64,000 nucleotides of DNA from an uncultured Flavobacteriaceae bacterium (GTDB taxonomy: Bacteria; Bacteroidota; Bacteroidia; Flavobacteriales; Flavobacteriaceae): contig CANLWN010000006.1 of assembly GCA_947494825.1 (NCBI GenBank), positions 1-64,000 of the forward strand, given 5' to 3'. Numbering within the stretch: position 1 is the stretch's first letter; every line of letters starts with the position of its first letter. The notes under the pieces are model-generated. The model was not told the origin of the DNA. It saw nothing but the letters and a program-made list of their open reading frames with translations, and did not search any database. Of the stretch, positions 1 through 8,456 are shown piece after piece. The translations under genes and the position numbers were made by a program.

Positions 1-56
1 GCTGTCGATCCAATATTTCAATGAACTAACCTTAAATCTCCGCCCGAAAGCGGGTG

Positions 57-87
57 CAAATATATAACCGTTTTTTAGCTTACACAA
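57..87 (-). promoter_or_regulatory. Leftward promoter, probably of an rRNA operon beyond the left edge
   Basis: On the minus strand a perfect Bacteroidota -7 element TATATTTG lies at 57-64, with ATTG at 84-87 as a -33 element and 19 bases between them. Downstream (positions 50 to 1, read leftward) is a leader containing GTTCATTGAAATATTGG, which resembles the antitermination leader in front of 16S rRNA genes in this family. No gene starts before the edge, so a long untranslated leader fits an rRNA operon. The promoter motif is visible; the rRNA assignment is inference. Confidence 0.5.
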
Positions 88-265
88 TACCTAAATCAAA
101 AAAAAATCAAGGGAAGTCAAAAAAAATGATAATGCTCTGATAATCAATATATCATAGAGCGAAAATATTTTTAACAACTGATCAACAAAGCCCTTTGTCC
201 ATTTGTTTTCCGTCAACAAAAACGTACAAAACCGCAAGTGGCCCACGCAAGTCCATCAAAATATG

Positions 266-2251
266 CTAAGAAAAGAAATTCCAGACCAGTCCAAAACGTA
301 TTACAAAATCGCGATAGGGGTAATTGGGGGCCGAATAAAAATTATAGCCGGTAAAAGAGGAGTTGAAATGTTCCGCTTTCAGGAAGATACGTGTTTGCCT
401 CACCTTCGCATTGATAAAAAAGTCAAGCAGGGGAAAGGCTCCAAATTCCTCGTTGTTCTGTATATAGAATTCTCCAAGCAACGGGTTGTACGCATCCATA
501 TTATACGAGGTAAAGTACTTAAAAGTCACGCCCGTCTGTAAATACATGGCCTTCTTAAAGATATCCTTGGAAAAGTAGAGTGTGTTCCGGGTTACAAATT
601 GAGGGACGTTCAGTACTTCATTCGTTTGGGAAACGTTCTGGTACATGAATGTATTGGCAAGGGCAAAACTCCCCAATTTAAGCTCTTTGCTGTATTTTAT
701 TTTTAAATGATTTATGCTGTTGTTTTCTTGAAACGGTCTCACAAAGGCATTTTCCTGGCCCGCGTCTATTTGTTCCTGGGTAGCTTGGGAAGCAAAATAG
801 GAATAGTTGTCCATAGTGGTATACGTGGCCGACAGATTGCCCCATACTTGTGATTCCAGGCTAAATCGGAGGCTGTTCACGGTCTGTTCCTCAAAAGTTG
901 CCGTGTTCTGCCAATTGTAGTTTTGGTAATCGCTCTGATAGAGCAAAAAATTAAAGTCCGGCATTCGGGAAGACAGGTGCAGTGCAAACTCAAAGCGGTT
1001 CTTGTCATCGATACGGTATCCTGCTTTGGCACTGACAAGACTGCTGGTAAGCTCCCCTGAAACGGTATAGCGCAGCCCACCGTCTACGTTAAAGCCTCCA
1101 ATCTTTTTTGAATAATCCCCCCCTACAACAATTTCTTCACCATTTAACCGATTGTCTATTTGTCCCTGATCCGTAATCACAATGCTGTTGAAAAAATAGC
1201 TGTAATCGTAAAGGCTCGCATATCCTGTTAGCCTGCCCAAAGTTGAATTGGAAAATTCAGCACTCACTTCATTGTAGGCCGTTTTTAAGCGGGCCCTGTC
1301 CATTAAATCATCCAAAATGGCATCTCCAAAAAACGCGTTCTGGGAAGTCTGTCCAAACTCATAAAATTTGGTCTCATAAGAAAACTGATGGCCAATGGTC
1401 AAGGAAGTTCTACTGGTTGAATCTTTCTCCCGATCGATCAATTTGTACCGGTGTTCAAAAAAATACCGCTTTCCCAGCAACCTATTTTCAACATCGGTAA
1501 GGTTTACGTCTATTCTGGATCGATCGGTAAATTCCGGATCCCCGGATTCAAACTGGTCTACTCGGTTGAGGATGCCCCCATTTTCTTCATTTTCGATATC
1601 CTGTGCCGCAATATGGGCTCTAATGGAATATCGTTGGTTTCTTGTTTGGTAGTTGGCAGTGGTCCTGAAATTTCCGGACTGGGCCTGATTGAACTGATAT
1701 TTTCCCAAAGAACGGAATCCTTTATAGGCTATGGAAAAATTTAAACGCTCAGAGGTGTTGAAAGTAAGAAGTGCATCCAGTAACTGACCCTGTTCAAAGG
1801 TGGTCTTGAACATAAGTTCGGTCATTGGGGTCGCCACATTGAAGTACCTCATATCGGCCACCTCGCTATAATTAAAATGTTTAGCCTTGGCACCCAGGGC
1901 AGGATATAGGGTGGTACGGTCAAAATTTACCCCAAGACGGTTATAGGGTTGGCCCACATTGGGAAAGGGTAATAATTCAAAATCATCCTTTCTCAGATAG
2001 TTGTACTTGTATTCCTTTTGGATGGTCAGGGTGGTGTCTAAAAAGGTGGTATCCCTTTGATGCGAAATAATTTTGTAAAATTCGATCGTAATATCCAGGG
2101 AATCGACCGGCTTTTTTTGGGCCAATGGCTTTCGCACACTTTGCCTTTGTTGCGCTATTGAATCTGTTTTTCCTCGATTGGGTATGGAATCTTGTTGGGC
2201 AGCAAGGGAGTTAACAAAAAAAATAAAAAGTACCGGGAATAAATATCTCAT
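266..2251 (-). CDS. Putative porin (outer membrane beta-barrel, Porin_10-like)
   Basis: The 661-residue product starts with a typical signal peptide (MRYLFPVLFIFF... cut near AAQQD, residue 18-20) and is followed by a low-complexity, polar stretch to about residue 45. The rest alternates aromatic and polar residues in the pattern of amphipathic beta-strands (RYSIRAHIAAQ, NRFEFALHLSS and similar), and the protein ends in a hydrophobic strand closing with FGLVWNFFS, as outer membrane barrels do. Length and pattern match the 'putative porin' family common in Flavobacteriaceae. Substrate is unknown. The gene stands alone, 121 bases downstream of a small secreted-protein gene on the same strand. 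A transporter role is inferred only from family resemblance. Confidence 0.75.
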   Translation of the reverse strand: MRYLFPVLFIFFVNSLAAQQDSIPNRGKTDSIAQQRQSVRKPLAQKKPVDSLDITIEFYKIISHQRDTTFLDTTLTIQKEYKYNYLRKDDFELLPFPNVGQPYNRLGVNFDRTTLYPALGAKAKHFNYSEVADMRYFNVATPMTELMFKTTFEQGQLLDALLTFNTSERLNFSIAYKGFRSLGKYQFNQAQSGNFRTTANYQTRNQRYSIRAHIAAQDIENEENGGILNRVDQFESGDPEFTDRSRIDVNLTDVENRLLGKRYFFEHRYKLIDREKDSTSRTSLTIGHQFSYETKFYEFGQTSQNAFFGDAILDDLMDRARLKTAYNEVSAEFSNSTLGRLTGYASLYDYSYFFNSIVITDQGQIDNRLNGEEIVVGGDYSKKIGGFNVDGGLRYTVSGELTSSLVSAKAGYRIDDKNRFEFALHLSSRMPDFNFLLYQSDYQNYNWQNTATFEEQTVNSLRFSLESQVWGNLSATYTTMDNYSYFASQATQEQIDAGQENAFVRPFQENNSINHLKIKYSKELKLGSFALANTFMYQNVSQTNEVLNVPQFVTRNTLYFSKDIFKKAMYLQTGVTFKYFTSYNMDAYNPLLGEFYIQNNEEFGAFPLLDFFINAKVRQTRIFLKAEHFNSSFTGYNFYSAPNYPYRDFVIRFGLVWNFFS

Positions 2252-2269
2252 TGTAGCGACTTACTCGGG

Positions 2270-2277
2270 CAAAGTTA
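2270..2277 (-). promoter_or_regulatory. Candidate -7 element for the porin gene
   Basis: TAACTTTG on the minus strand fits the Bacteroidota TAnnTTTG consensus and lies 18 bases before the porin start codon at 2251. No clean TTTG -33 element was found at the expected distance (TTTC at 2295-2298 is closest), so only the -7 half is supported. Confidence 0.4.
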
Positions 2278-2372
2278 ATTTTTTTGTTCGTAATGAAATG
2301 TGAAAGTTTTCGCAACATCCCAGTTCCCGTGATATCGCCTTCATCAAATCAATCATTCATTTAAAGGAATCC

Positions 2373-3062
2373 TTATATTCCCTTGAAATAGAAATCGAGC
2401 AGTTTTACCAGGTCCTCCCTTTTGTAGGGGTCCAGTTTCTGTTTTTTGATGTGCTTTTCCATTTCCCCGGCCCGTTCCCCGAACAGGGGCACCAGGTTCT
2501 TCCGCTTGCGGGGCAGTTCCACCACCTCGCCCTCGGGGCCCAGCCCCTGGAGGTAGAAACGGGCGCCCTCGCGCTTGAACTTGGCGGGCACGTCCTGTTC
2601 GTAGCTGCTCTTGGCGGGCTTCTTGGGCACGAACTTGATGTTCTCCTTGAAATAGAGCGTGTAGCCCTCGCCGCGGTGCAGCCTTTCGAAGAAGGTGGTC
2701 TGCAGTTTTCCGCGCTCGTCCCTATAGGGCCTGGTCTCGAACCAGCGGCCGGAGCCGTCCAACAGGGCTATGCGGTAGGGGGTGGAGCGGTCCAGTCCCA
2801 TGACCTCGCCGTTCTCCCTCTTGATCTCGATGCTGTTCTCCACCACGTTGAAGCGCAGCAGCTGTACCTTTTCCATACCGTTTATGCGGGCCGACACGAA
2901 CTCCTCCAGGAGGTAGCGCGAGCCCTCGGCATTGTTATAGAGCGGGTTGTTGGTGCCCACAAAGAAGGCGAGCTCGTTGAAGGTCTCGTTGTTGGGCCGC
3001 TGTATCTGCCCCTGGGCCGAAAGGCCTGCAAGGCACAGGGCAAGGAGGATCGTTCTTTTCAT
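2373..3062 (-). CDS. Small secreted protein of unknown function, GC-rich
   Basis: This 229-residue protein is not recognised. It has a clear signal peptide (MKRTILLALCLAGLSAQGQ, cleavage near residue 19), no membrane segment after that, and a basic C-terminal third with several KK/KR pairs (for example RKRKN near residue 187). The DNA is strikingly richer in G and C than its neighbours, almost every codon ending in G or C, which also opens a long meaningless frame on the other strand. It lies 86 bases downstream of SusD on the same strand, behind a strong hairpin, so it may be read through from the SusC/SusD unit at a reduced level. The composition may mean very strong codon selection or recent acquisition; the sequence alone does not decide. 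Confidence 0.75.
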   Translation of the reverse strand: MKRTILLALCLAGLSAQGQIQRPNNETFNELAFFVGTNNPLYNNAEGSRYLLEEFVSARINGMEKVQLLRFNVVENSIEIKRENGEVMGLDRSTPYRIALLDGSGRWFETRPYRDERGKLQTTFFERLHRGEGYTLYFKENIKFVPKKPAKSSYEQDVPAKFKREGARFYLQGLGPEGEVVELPRKRKNLVPLFGERAGEMEKHIKKQKLDPYKREDLVKLLDFYFKGI

Positions 3063-3090
3063 ATCTAGATCGGTTTAGGGTTAAAATATA

Positions 3091-3122
3091 GGGACCACCA
3101 AAAACCGTGCCTTGGTGGTCCC
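3091..3122 (-). terminator. Hairpin between SusD and the small secreted-protein gene
   Basis: A perfect 10-bp inverted repeat (GGGACCACCA at 3091-3100, TGGTGGTCCC at 3113-3122) encloses a 12-base loop. On the minus strand the stem is followed by TATATTTTAA. It lies 26 bases after the SusD stop and can end or attenuate the SusC/SusD transcript. Confidence 0.55.
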
Positions 3123-3148
3123 ATTTCTATATCAGTTCCCGTATGCTA

Positions 3149-4561
3149 TTAAAAGTTTCCGGGGTTCTGTGTGATGTTCGGGTTGTTGGTAATCTCATCG
3201 TCCACGATGGGGAAGATCACCTTGTCCGCACCAGGTGCAGACACCGCTCCGCCACCTGGGCGCAGGTTCAGGTTGTTCCTCAAGAGGTCCATCCTACGGT
3301 GGCCCTCGAAACAGAATTCCTTCCTTCGTTCCAAGAGAATCGCATCAAGATCTACAGCGCCAAGCGCGGCAAGGCCGGCCCTGGCGCGTATGGTATTGAC
3401 ATCCGCCAAGGGAGTGGCCCCTACTGAGGTACCCGCCCTAAAATTGGCCTCGGCCCTGTTCAGGTACATCTCCGCGATACGCAGCACCATCCCATCGGAG
3501 GCATTGTTCACCACATCCGGGTACTTGGTGGTAAAGAAGGTATCGTTGTTCTGAGCGTCCAAAGCCGCTTGAGAAAGCTCGTCGAACCTTCTGTCCCCTG
3601 GATCGGCCGCAAAGGTATCGATCAGGTCCTGGCTAAAGGGCGCATCGCCACGTCCGCCAGGAGAAGGATTGTAGAAGTTCACGTATACCTCATCAGAACC
3701 GGCAGCTTCCTGTGGACCATCAGTAGCTGTGTTGATTGCCACAAAGATATTCTCCGAAGATCCCGGATTATCGTCGTAGAAATCAAAATCGCCCGCCAGG
3801 GCATAGTTCCCCGAGCTGATCACCTGGTTGGCGAAATCGGCCGCCCTTGCCCAGTCCTCCCTGTAGAGGTACAACCTGGACAAAAGCGCACGTGCCGCAC
3901 CGGCCTCTGCCCTAGTGCCGTTGTCCTCGGGAAGCGCCGCAATGGCGTCCAAAAGGTCCTGCTCTATAAAAGCGTGCACCTCGTTCACCGTGGAACGCTC
4001 CAATTGGAAGGGTGCAATATCTCCGGTGAAAAACTCGGTCACGATGGGTATTCCAAGATTGGTTCCCCCACTGATCTGGAAGGGCTGTGCAAAGAGGTTC
4101 ACCAATTGGAAATTGGTCACTGCCCTTAGGAACTTGGCCTCTCCTACAAAGCGGGTTACGTCTGCCGCATTAAGATCCGTTACCTCGTTCACATCTATCT
4201 GAGGTAGGTTTACAATGACATTATTTGCCGCTGCAATCAACTCATTAGCATCCAACCAGATGTTGTCGATGGATGCATTGGTGGCCAGGGTCTCGAACTG
4301 GTCGATTTCCTGTAAAGAAGGGAAACTTCCCACAAAAGCTACATTATCGGCCATAAAGTCCGACATCAGCTGCGGGTTTCCGTTCAAATCCCCGCTCTGG
4401 TTCTTACTGTAGATCCCTGTTACTAGACCACTGATTGTGGCAGCACTGGTAAATACTGTACTGGATGCCACGTCGTCTTCAGGGACCACATTTAATTGGC
4501 TCTCGCACGATAGGATCATGAGAAGGCCGAAGAGCATTGCTATTGTTTTATATGTTTTCAT
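3149..4561 (-). CDS. SusD/RagB-family outer membrane lipoprotein
   Basis: The 470-residue protein starts with a lipoprotein signal (MKTYKTIAMLFGLLMILSC, lipid-modified cysteine at residue 19) and is rich in helical TPR-like stretches. The C-terminal region contains the family's usual ending, with RKEFCFEGHRRMDLLRNN followed by an IPxxEI-like sequence (FPIVDDEITNNPNITQNPGNF) close to the C-terminus. SusD proteins sit on the cell surface as the lid of a SusC transporter and bind the substrate. The gene follows SusC by 16 bases, so the two are one operon. No glycosidase, sulfatase, peptidase or sigma/anti-sigma pair is nearby, so the substrate cannot be named. Confidence 0.95.
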   Translation of the reverse strand: MKTYKTIAMLFGLLMILSCESQLNVVPEDDVASSTVFTSAATISGLVTGIYSKNQSGDLNGNPQLMSDFMADNVAFVGSFPSLQEIDQFETLATNASIDNIWLDANELIAAANNVIVNLPQIDVNEVTDLNAADVTRFVGEAKFLRAVTNFQLVNLFAQPFQISGGTNLGIPIVTEFFTGDIAPFQLERSTVNEVHAFIEQDLLDAIAALPEDNGTRAEAGAARALLSRLYLYREDWARAADFANQVISSGNYALAGDFDFYDDNPGSSENIFVAINTATDGPQEAAGSDEVYVNFYNPSPGGRGDAPFSQDLIDTFAADPGDRRFDELSQAALDAQNNDTFFTTKYPDVVNNASDGMVLRIAEMYLNRAEANFRAGTSVGATPLADVNTIRARAGLAALGAVDLDAILLERRKEFCFEGHRRMDLLRNNLNLRPGGGAVSAPGADKVIFPIVDDEITNNPNITQNPGNF

Positions 4562-4577
4562 TGCTATATTTTTTTAT

Positions 4578-7500
4578 TTAAAATGTTAAACGGGCTCCGA
4601 ACGAATACGACTTGGCCTGTGGCGCGGTAAAGAACGACTCGCCCTGGAACAGGGGATCGATATCATCGGTCACCTCGGGATCGATTCCATCCAATTCATC
4701 CTTTTTGAGGGTAAACAGGTTGGTGGCCGTGGCGTACAACCGCAGTGCCGAGATAAAGCCGCCCAAACGTTCAAGGGCCTTCTCCGGAAGGTTGTACCCC
4801 AGGGTGATGTTCTTGATCCTCAGGTAAGAGGCGTCCAACTGCTGTTGGGTAGAACGTTGGTTAAAGGCGTTAAAGGTAGAGCTCGTAGGGCTGGGCAAAA
4901 AGGCGTTGTCGCCCGGCTGCCTCCAGATGTTCAGGTTCTGCCTCCTGATGTTTACAATGCCCCCGATCGCGTCGTTGCCATCGGCAAAACGAAGGCCGTC
5001 TATGACCACATCGTTCCCGTAGGAGTAGTTCATCAGTACGGACAGGTCAAAGTCCCTGTACTTGAAGGTATTGGTCATACCCCCTGAGAAATCGGGAAGC
5101 GGGCTTCCCGTGACCACACGGTCCGTAGAACCCGGAGCGGTGGTGATGTTGCCATCAACATCGAGCCACTCGGCGTCCCCGGTCTGGGAGTTGATGCCCA
5201 CGTAACGGATCAGGAAGAAATTGTTCAATGGCTCCCCTTCGATGGCCCTTTGTACGGCCCCGTCGATGATCCTCCTGCCCTGCGCATCGACAGCGGCATC
5301 CTCGTTCAAACGGATGACCTGATTATCGATTGTGGTCAGGTTGAAATTGGTCCTCCACTCGAAGTTCTCGGAGCGTACGTTCACCGTGCTCAGCTCGAAC
5401 TCCCAGCCTTTGTTCTCCATCTCGCCAATGTTCCTGCTTATATTGGCAAAACCGGTCTGAGGAGGTAATACTTGATCCAACAAAAGGTCAGTGGTGGTCT
5501 TCTTGAAATAGGAGGCGTTGAAATTGATTCGCCCGTTCAAAAAGGTCGATTTGATACCGATGTCAAGTGTTTCACTCTCCTCCCATTTGAGGTCAGGATT
5601 CTCTGGCTGATCTGGAATTAATCCGGAATCTCCATTATTGTCCGCAATAGCTCCGGCAGCAAAAAGTCCCAAAGAAGGGAAAGTTCCCAATCTGTCGTTC
5701 CCCACGGTACCCAAACTGGCACGTAATGATAGAAAATCGATAAAGTCGATGTCCTGGATAAAGGATTCCTCAGAGATTACCCATCCTGCGGCAGCGGACC
5801 AGAAATACCCGAAGCGGTTGTTGGCCCCGAAACGTGACGATCCGTCACGTCTTACCGAGCCCTCCACTAGGTACTTGCCCTTGTAGTCATAGGAGACCCT
5901 GGAGAAGAGTCCGAACAACCGGCTCGGGAAACGGTCCCCGTTCAGTACGGTTGCCGTTGAGGCCGATTGTAGGTTACGAAGTCCATCTGTTAGGAAGCCC
6001 GTACCTGACACATTAGATCTGGTACGCAAGGTTTCCTCGTAGTTGAGACCCAGCAGTACGGTAAGGCTATGGTCCTCCGCAAAGGTATCGGTATAGTTCA
6101 AGGTCTGGTTGGTCAGCCAACGGTCCTCGTTTACGAAGATCTGTTGGGCCGATCCCCCGGGAGAGTTAAACTCAGCAGCCCTAACAAACTCCTCAAGGTG
6201 CAGCTTGTCGATACCGAACTCCGATCGCCAGGTCAGTCCCGGTAGGGGGCTCACCTCGGTAAAGGCGTTCCCGATCACACGGAAGGTCTTCAGTTCGTCC
6301 GTGTTCAGGGCCACCCGTGCAAAGATGTTCGGGATAAAGGAGCCCGACTGCACAAAGTTGCCCTCGTCATCAAAGGCCGGTACTACCGGGCTCTGAAGGA
6401 AGGCCGTTGTGAAGGGTGCGTTGATGTTGTTCTCCACGCCCACCCTGTTGAGGCGGTTGTTGGTGATCCCTAGGTTCATCCCGGCCTTGAGCCAGTCGGT
6501 GACCTGGGTGTCGATGTTGATCCTGGCACCGGCCCTTTGCTGGTCGTTGCCTATGATGAACCCTTGCGTGTCCTGGTAGTCCATACCAAAGAAGAAGCTG
6601 GTCTTCTCGCCACCGCCCCGTATTCCGAGGTTGTAGTTCTGGGATACCCCGGTGCGCTGTACCCCGCCGAGCCAGTCCGTCCCCCCGGAACCAATGGCGC
6701 CAAGGTTGAGGTCCTCCGGTGTTACCGTGGTGCCGCCGTTCTGTATGGTGGCCACTTCCGACTTGAACTGTCGGAACTCGTCCGCGGTCAGGATGTCCGG
6801 AACGTCGGTGGACTGCGAATATTGCGTGCTCACGTCAAAGGTAAGGGTCGTCTTCTGGTTTCTCCTACCCTTCTTGGTGGTGATCAGGATTACCCCGTTG
6901 GCGCCCCTGGACCCGTAGATCGAGGTCGCACCGGCATCCTTAAGTACGGTGAGCGACTGGATATCGTTCGGGTTCACGTAGGAGAGCGGGTTGATCCCGG
7001 TGTTCCCCCCACGGTTGAGCGTGTTGCCCGCGGTATCGGTGATGGGCACCCCGTCGATCACGATAAGGGGCTGGCTGCCCGAGTTGATCGAGTTTACGCC
7101 CCGTACACGTATAACGGCGGCAGAACCGAGAACACCCGAGGCGTTCACGATCTGTGTACCGGCGCTCTGCCCCTGTAGGAGCTGATCGGCGGATACCACC
7201 TGGAGGTTCTCAATGGCCTCCTCTTTTACGATACCGATGTTCTGGATAATCTTTTTCTCCTCTTGGTTACCATAACCTACAACGACCACTTCTTCCAAGG
7301 CCTCCGCATCTTCCAGCATCTGTACATTGATGACATCGGAAGCACCAACGGTGCGTTGCTCTGTCGTCTGTCCAATATAACTGAAGCGAAGTACTTGGCC
7401 GACATTGGCCGTAATGGTGTAGTTACCATCAAAATCCGTTTGCGCTCCTGAAGTAGTTCCAACAACTACTATGGATACGCCAGGCAACGGCAGACCGTTT

Positions 7501-7601
7501 TGGTCTGTCACATTACCTGAAATTGTTTTCTCCTGTCCGTAGGAAAAACTCATGCATAACACCAGCAAAGGTGTTAGCATCCAAGCTAACTTTGATCTCA
7601 T
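4578..7601 (-). CDS. SusC/RagA-family TonB-linked outer membrane transporter
   Basis: The 1007-residue protein has a signal peptide (about residues 1-22), a CarboxypepD_reg-like beta-sandwich (residues 25-100, with GLPLPGVSIVVVGTTSG), the TonB-box region with EEVVVVGYG, a plug domain with IRVRGVNSINSGSQPL and IDGVPI, and a large beta-barrel ending in SFGARLTF. This is the complete architecture of SusC proteins, which import ligands with TonB energy together with SusD. Gene order SusC then SusD with a 16-base gap is standard. The pair uses G/C-ending codons more than most genes here, suggesting high expression. The upstream region has no clean TAnnTTTG promoter, so regulation is unknown. Confidence 0.97.
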   Translation of the reverse strand: MRSKLAWMLTPLLVLCMSFSYGQEKTISGNVTDQNGLPLPGVSIVVVGTTSGAQTDFDGNYTITANVGQVLRFSYIGQTTEQRTVGASDVINVQMLEDAEALEEVVVVGYGNQEEKKIIQNIGIVKEEAIENLQVVSADQLLQGQSAGTQIVNASGVLGSAAVIRVRGVNSINSGSQPLIVIDGVPITDTAGNTLNRGGNTGINPLSYVNPNDIQSLTVLKDAGATSIYGSRGANGVILITTKKGRRNQKTTLTFDVSTQYSQSTDVPDILTADEFRQFKSEVATIQNGGTTVTPEDLNLGAIGSGGTDWLGGVQRTGVSQNYNLGIRGGGEKTSFFFGMDYQDTQGFIIGNDQQRAGARINIDTQVTDWLKAGMNLGITNNRLNRVGVENNINAPFTTAFLQSPVVPAFDDEGNFVQSGSFIPNIFARVALNTDELKTFRVIGNAFTEVSPLPGLTWRSEFGIDKLHLEEFVRAAEFNSPGGSAQQIFVNEDRWLTNQTLNYTDTFAEDHSLTVLLGLNYEETLRTRSNVSGTGFLTDGLRNLQSASTATVLNGDRFPSRLFGLFSRVSYDYKGKYLVEGSVRRDGSSRFGANNRFGYFWSAAAGWVISEESFIQDIDFIDFLSLRASLGTVGNDRLGTFPSLGLFAAGAIADNNGDSGLIPDQPENPDLKWEESETLDIGIKSTFLNGRINFNASYFKKTTTDLLLDQVLPPQTGFANISRNIGEMENKGWEFELSTVNVRSENFEWRTNFNLTTIDNQVIRLNEDAAVDAQGRRIIDGAVQRAIEGEPLNNFFLIRYVGINSQTGDAEWLDVDGNITTAPGSTDRVVTGSPLPDFSGGMTNTFKYRDFDLSVLMNYSYGNDVVIDGLRFADGNDAIGGIVNIRRQNLNIWRQPGDNAFLPSPTSSTFNAFNQRSTQQQLDASYLRIKNITLGYNLPEKALERLGGFISALRLYATATNLFTLKKDELDGIDPEVTDDIDPLFQGESFFTAPQAKSYSFGARLTF

Positions 7602-7829
7602 TTAAGTAATTTTTTGAATTAGTCAACGCCAAAAGTCTTAATAATTAGTTAATAATCCAAAAATTTGTGCCTGTTCATGGGGTTTTTTGTTAAAAAAGTT
7701 CAATTATTTATGAAATATTTAATCTTTCATTTCAAAGCTTGATATACCCATATGTTTTTAACATGGATTTCATGGATGCCCAAAGAAAACGTCGTGGCTA
7801 AATCCATGTAAATCCCATATATTTATCAC

Positions 7830-8426
7830 ATGCTCAAGCGTTATTTTAAACAACTCGAAGAAGCGGGAACAGATGAGGCAGGCAGGGGTTGCCTAGCAGG
7901 ACCGGTGACAGCGGCCGCCATAATCCTCCCTAGAAGCTTCGAAAATGAGTTGCTGAACGATTCCAAAATATTATCAGTCTCCAAGCGGAATCTGCTAAGA
8001 CCCCTTATAGAGAGTAAAGCCATCGGTTTTGGTGTGGTTCATATAGGGCCAAAAAAAATTGATGACATCAACATTCTAAACGCCTCCATCCTGGCCATGC
8101 ACGGAGCTCTGGACCAATTGACCAAAAAACCGAAATTCATCATCGTGGATGGTAACAAATTCAGACCTTACAAGAACATTCCCCATGAATGCATCATTAA
8201 GGGCGATGGTAAATTTATGAGCATAGCCGCAGCCTCCGTGCTAGCAAAAACATACCGGGATGCTTATATGGAAAAAATACACGAGGAGTATCCCATGTAC
8301 CACTGGGACAAAAACAAAGGGTATCCCACCAAGGCCCATAGAGAGGCCATCCGCATCCATGGTATCACCAAATACCATAGAAAAAGTTTCAGATTAGTCC
8401 CGGAACAGTTGAAACTTGATATCTAA
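7830..8426 (+). CDS. rnhB: Ribonuclease HII
   Basis: This enzyme removes RNA from RNA-DNA hybrids, including single ribonucleotides left in DNA. The 198-residue product carries the signature [15 protein letters not shown] near residue 12-26, holding the first two catalytic acidic residues (Asp-Glu), followed by the third around DGNKF (residue 107) and the conserved later segment [14 protein letters not shown]. Length matches family members of about 200 residues. It is divergent from SusC across 228 bases and is followed after 30 bases by a large lipoprotein gene that has its own -7 element. Confidence 0.97.
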   Translation: MLKRYFKQLEEAGTDEAGRGCLAGPVTAAAIILPRSFENELLNDSKILSVSKRNLLRPLIESKAIGFGVVHIGPKKIDDINILNASILAMHGALDQLTKKPKFIIVDGNKFRPYKNIPHECIIKGDGKFMSIAAASVLAKTYRDAYMEKIHEEYPMYHWDKNKGYPTKAHREAIRIHGITKYHRKSFRLVPEQLKLDI

Positions 8427-8432
8427 ATATTA

Positions 8433-8440
8433 TAAATTTG
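8433..8440 (+). promoter_or_regulatory. -7 element for the 8457 lipoprotein gene
   Basis: TAAATTTG is a perfect match to TAnnTTTG and ends 16 bases before the ATG at 8457. GTTG at 8407-8410 with 22 bases between is a possible -33 element. It suggests the lipoprotein gene is transcribed separately from rnhB, although readthrough is likely because the gap is only 30 bases. Confidence 0.5.
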
Positions 8441-8456
8441 CGGGAAAGCATTTCCG

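Noticed and set aside
2451-3068. 205-residue open frame on the plus strand opposite the small secreted-protein gene
   Set aside because: It is a by-product of GC-rich codons on the minus strand; it has no sensible start context and the opposite gene has a clear signal peptide.
6537-7178. 213-residue plus-strand frame inside the SusC gene
   Set aside because: SusC is unmistakable on the minus strand; the plus frame has no recognisable feature.
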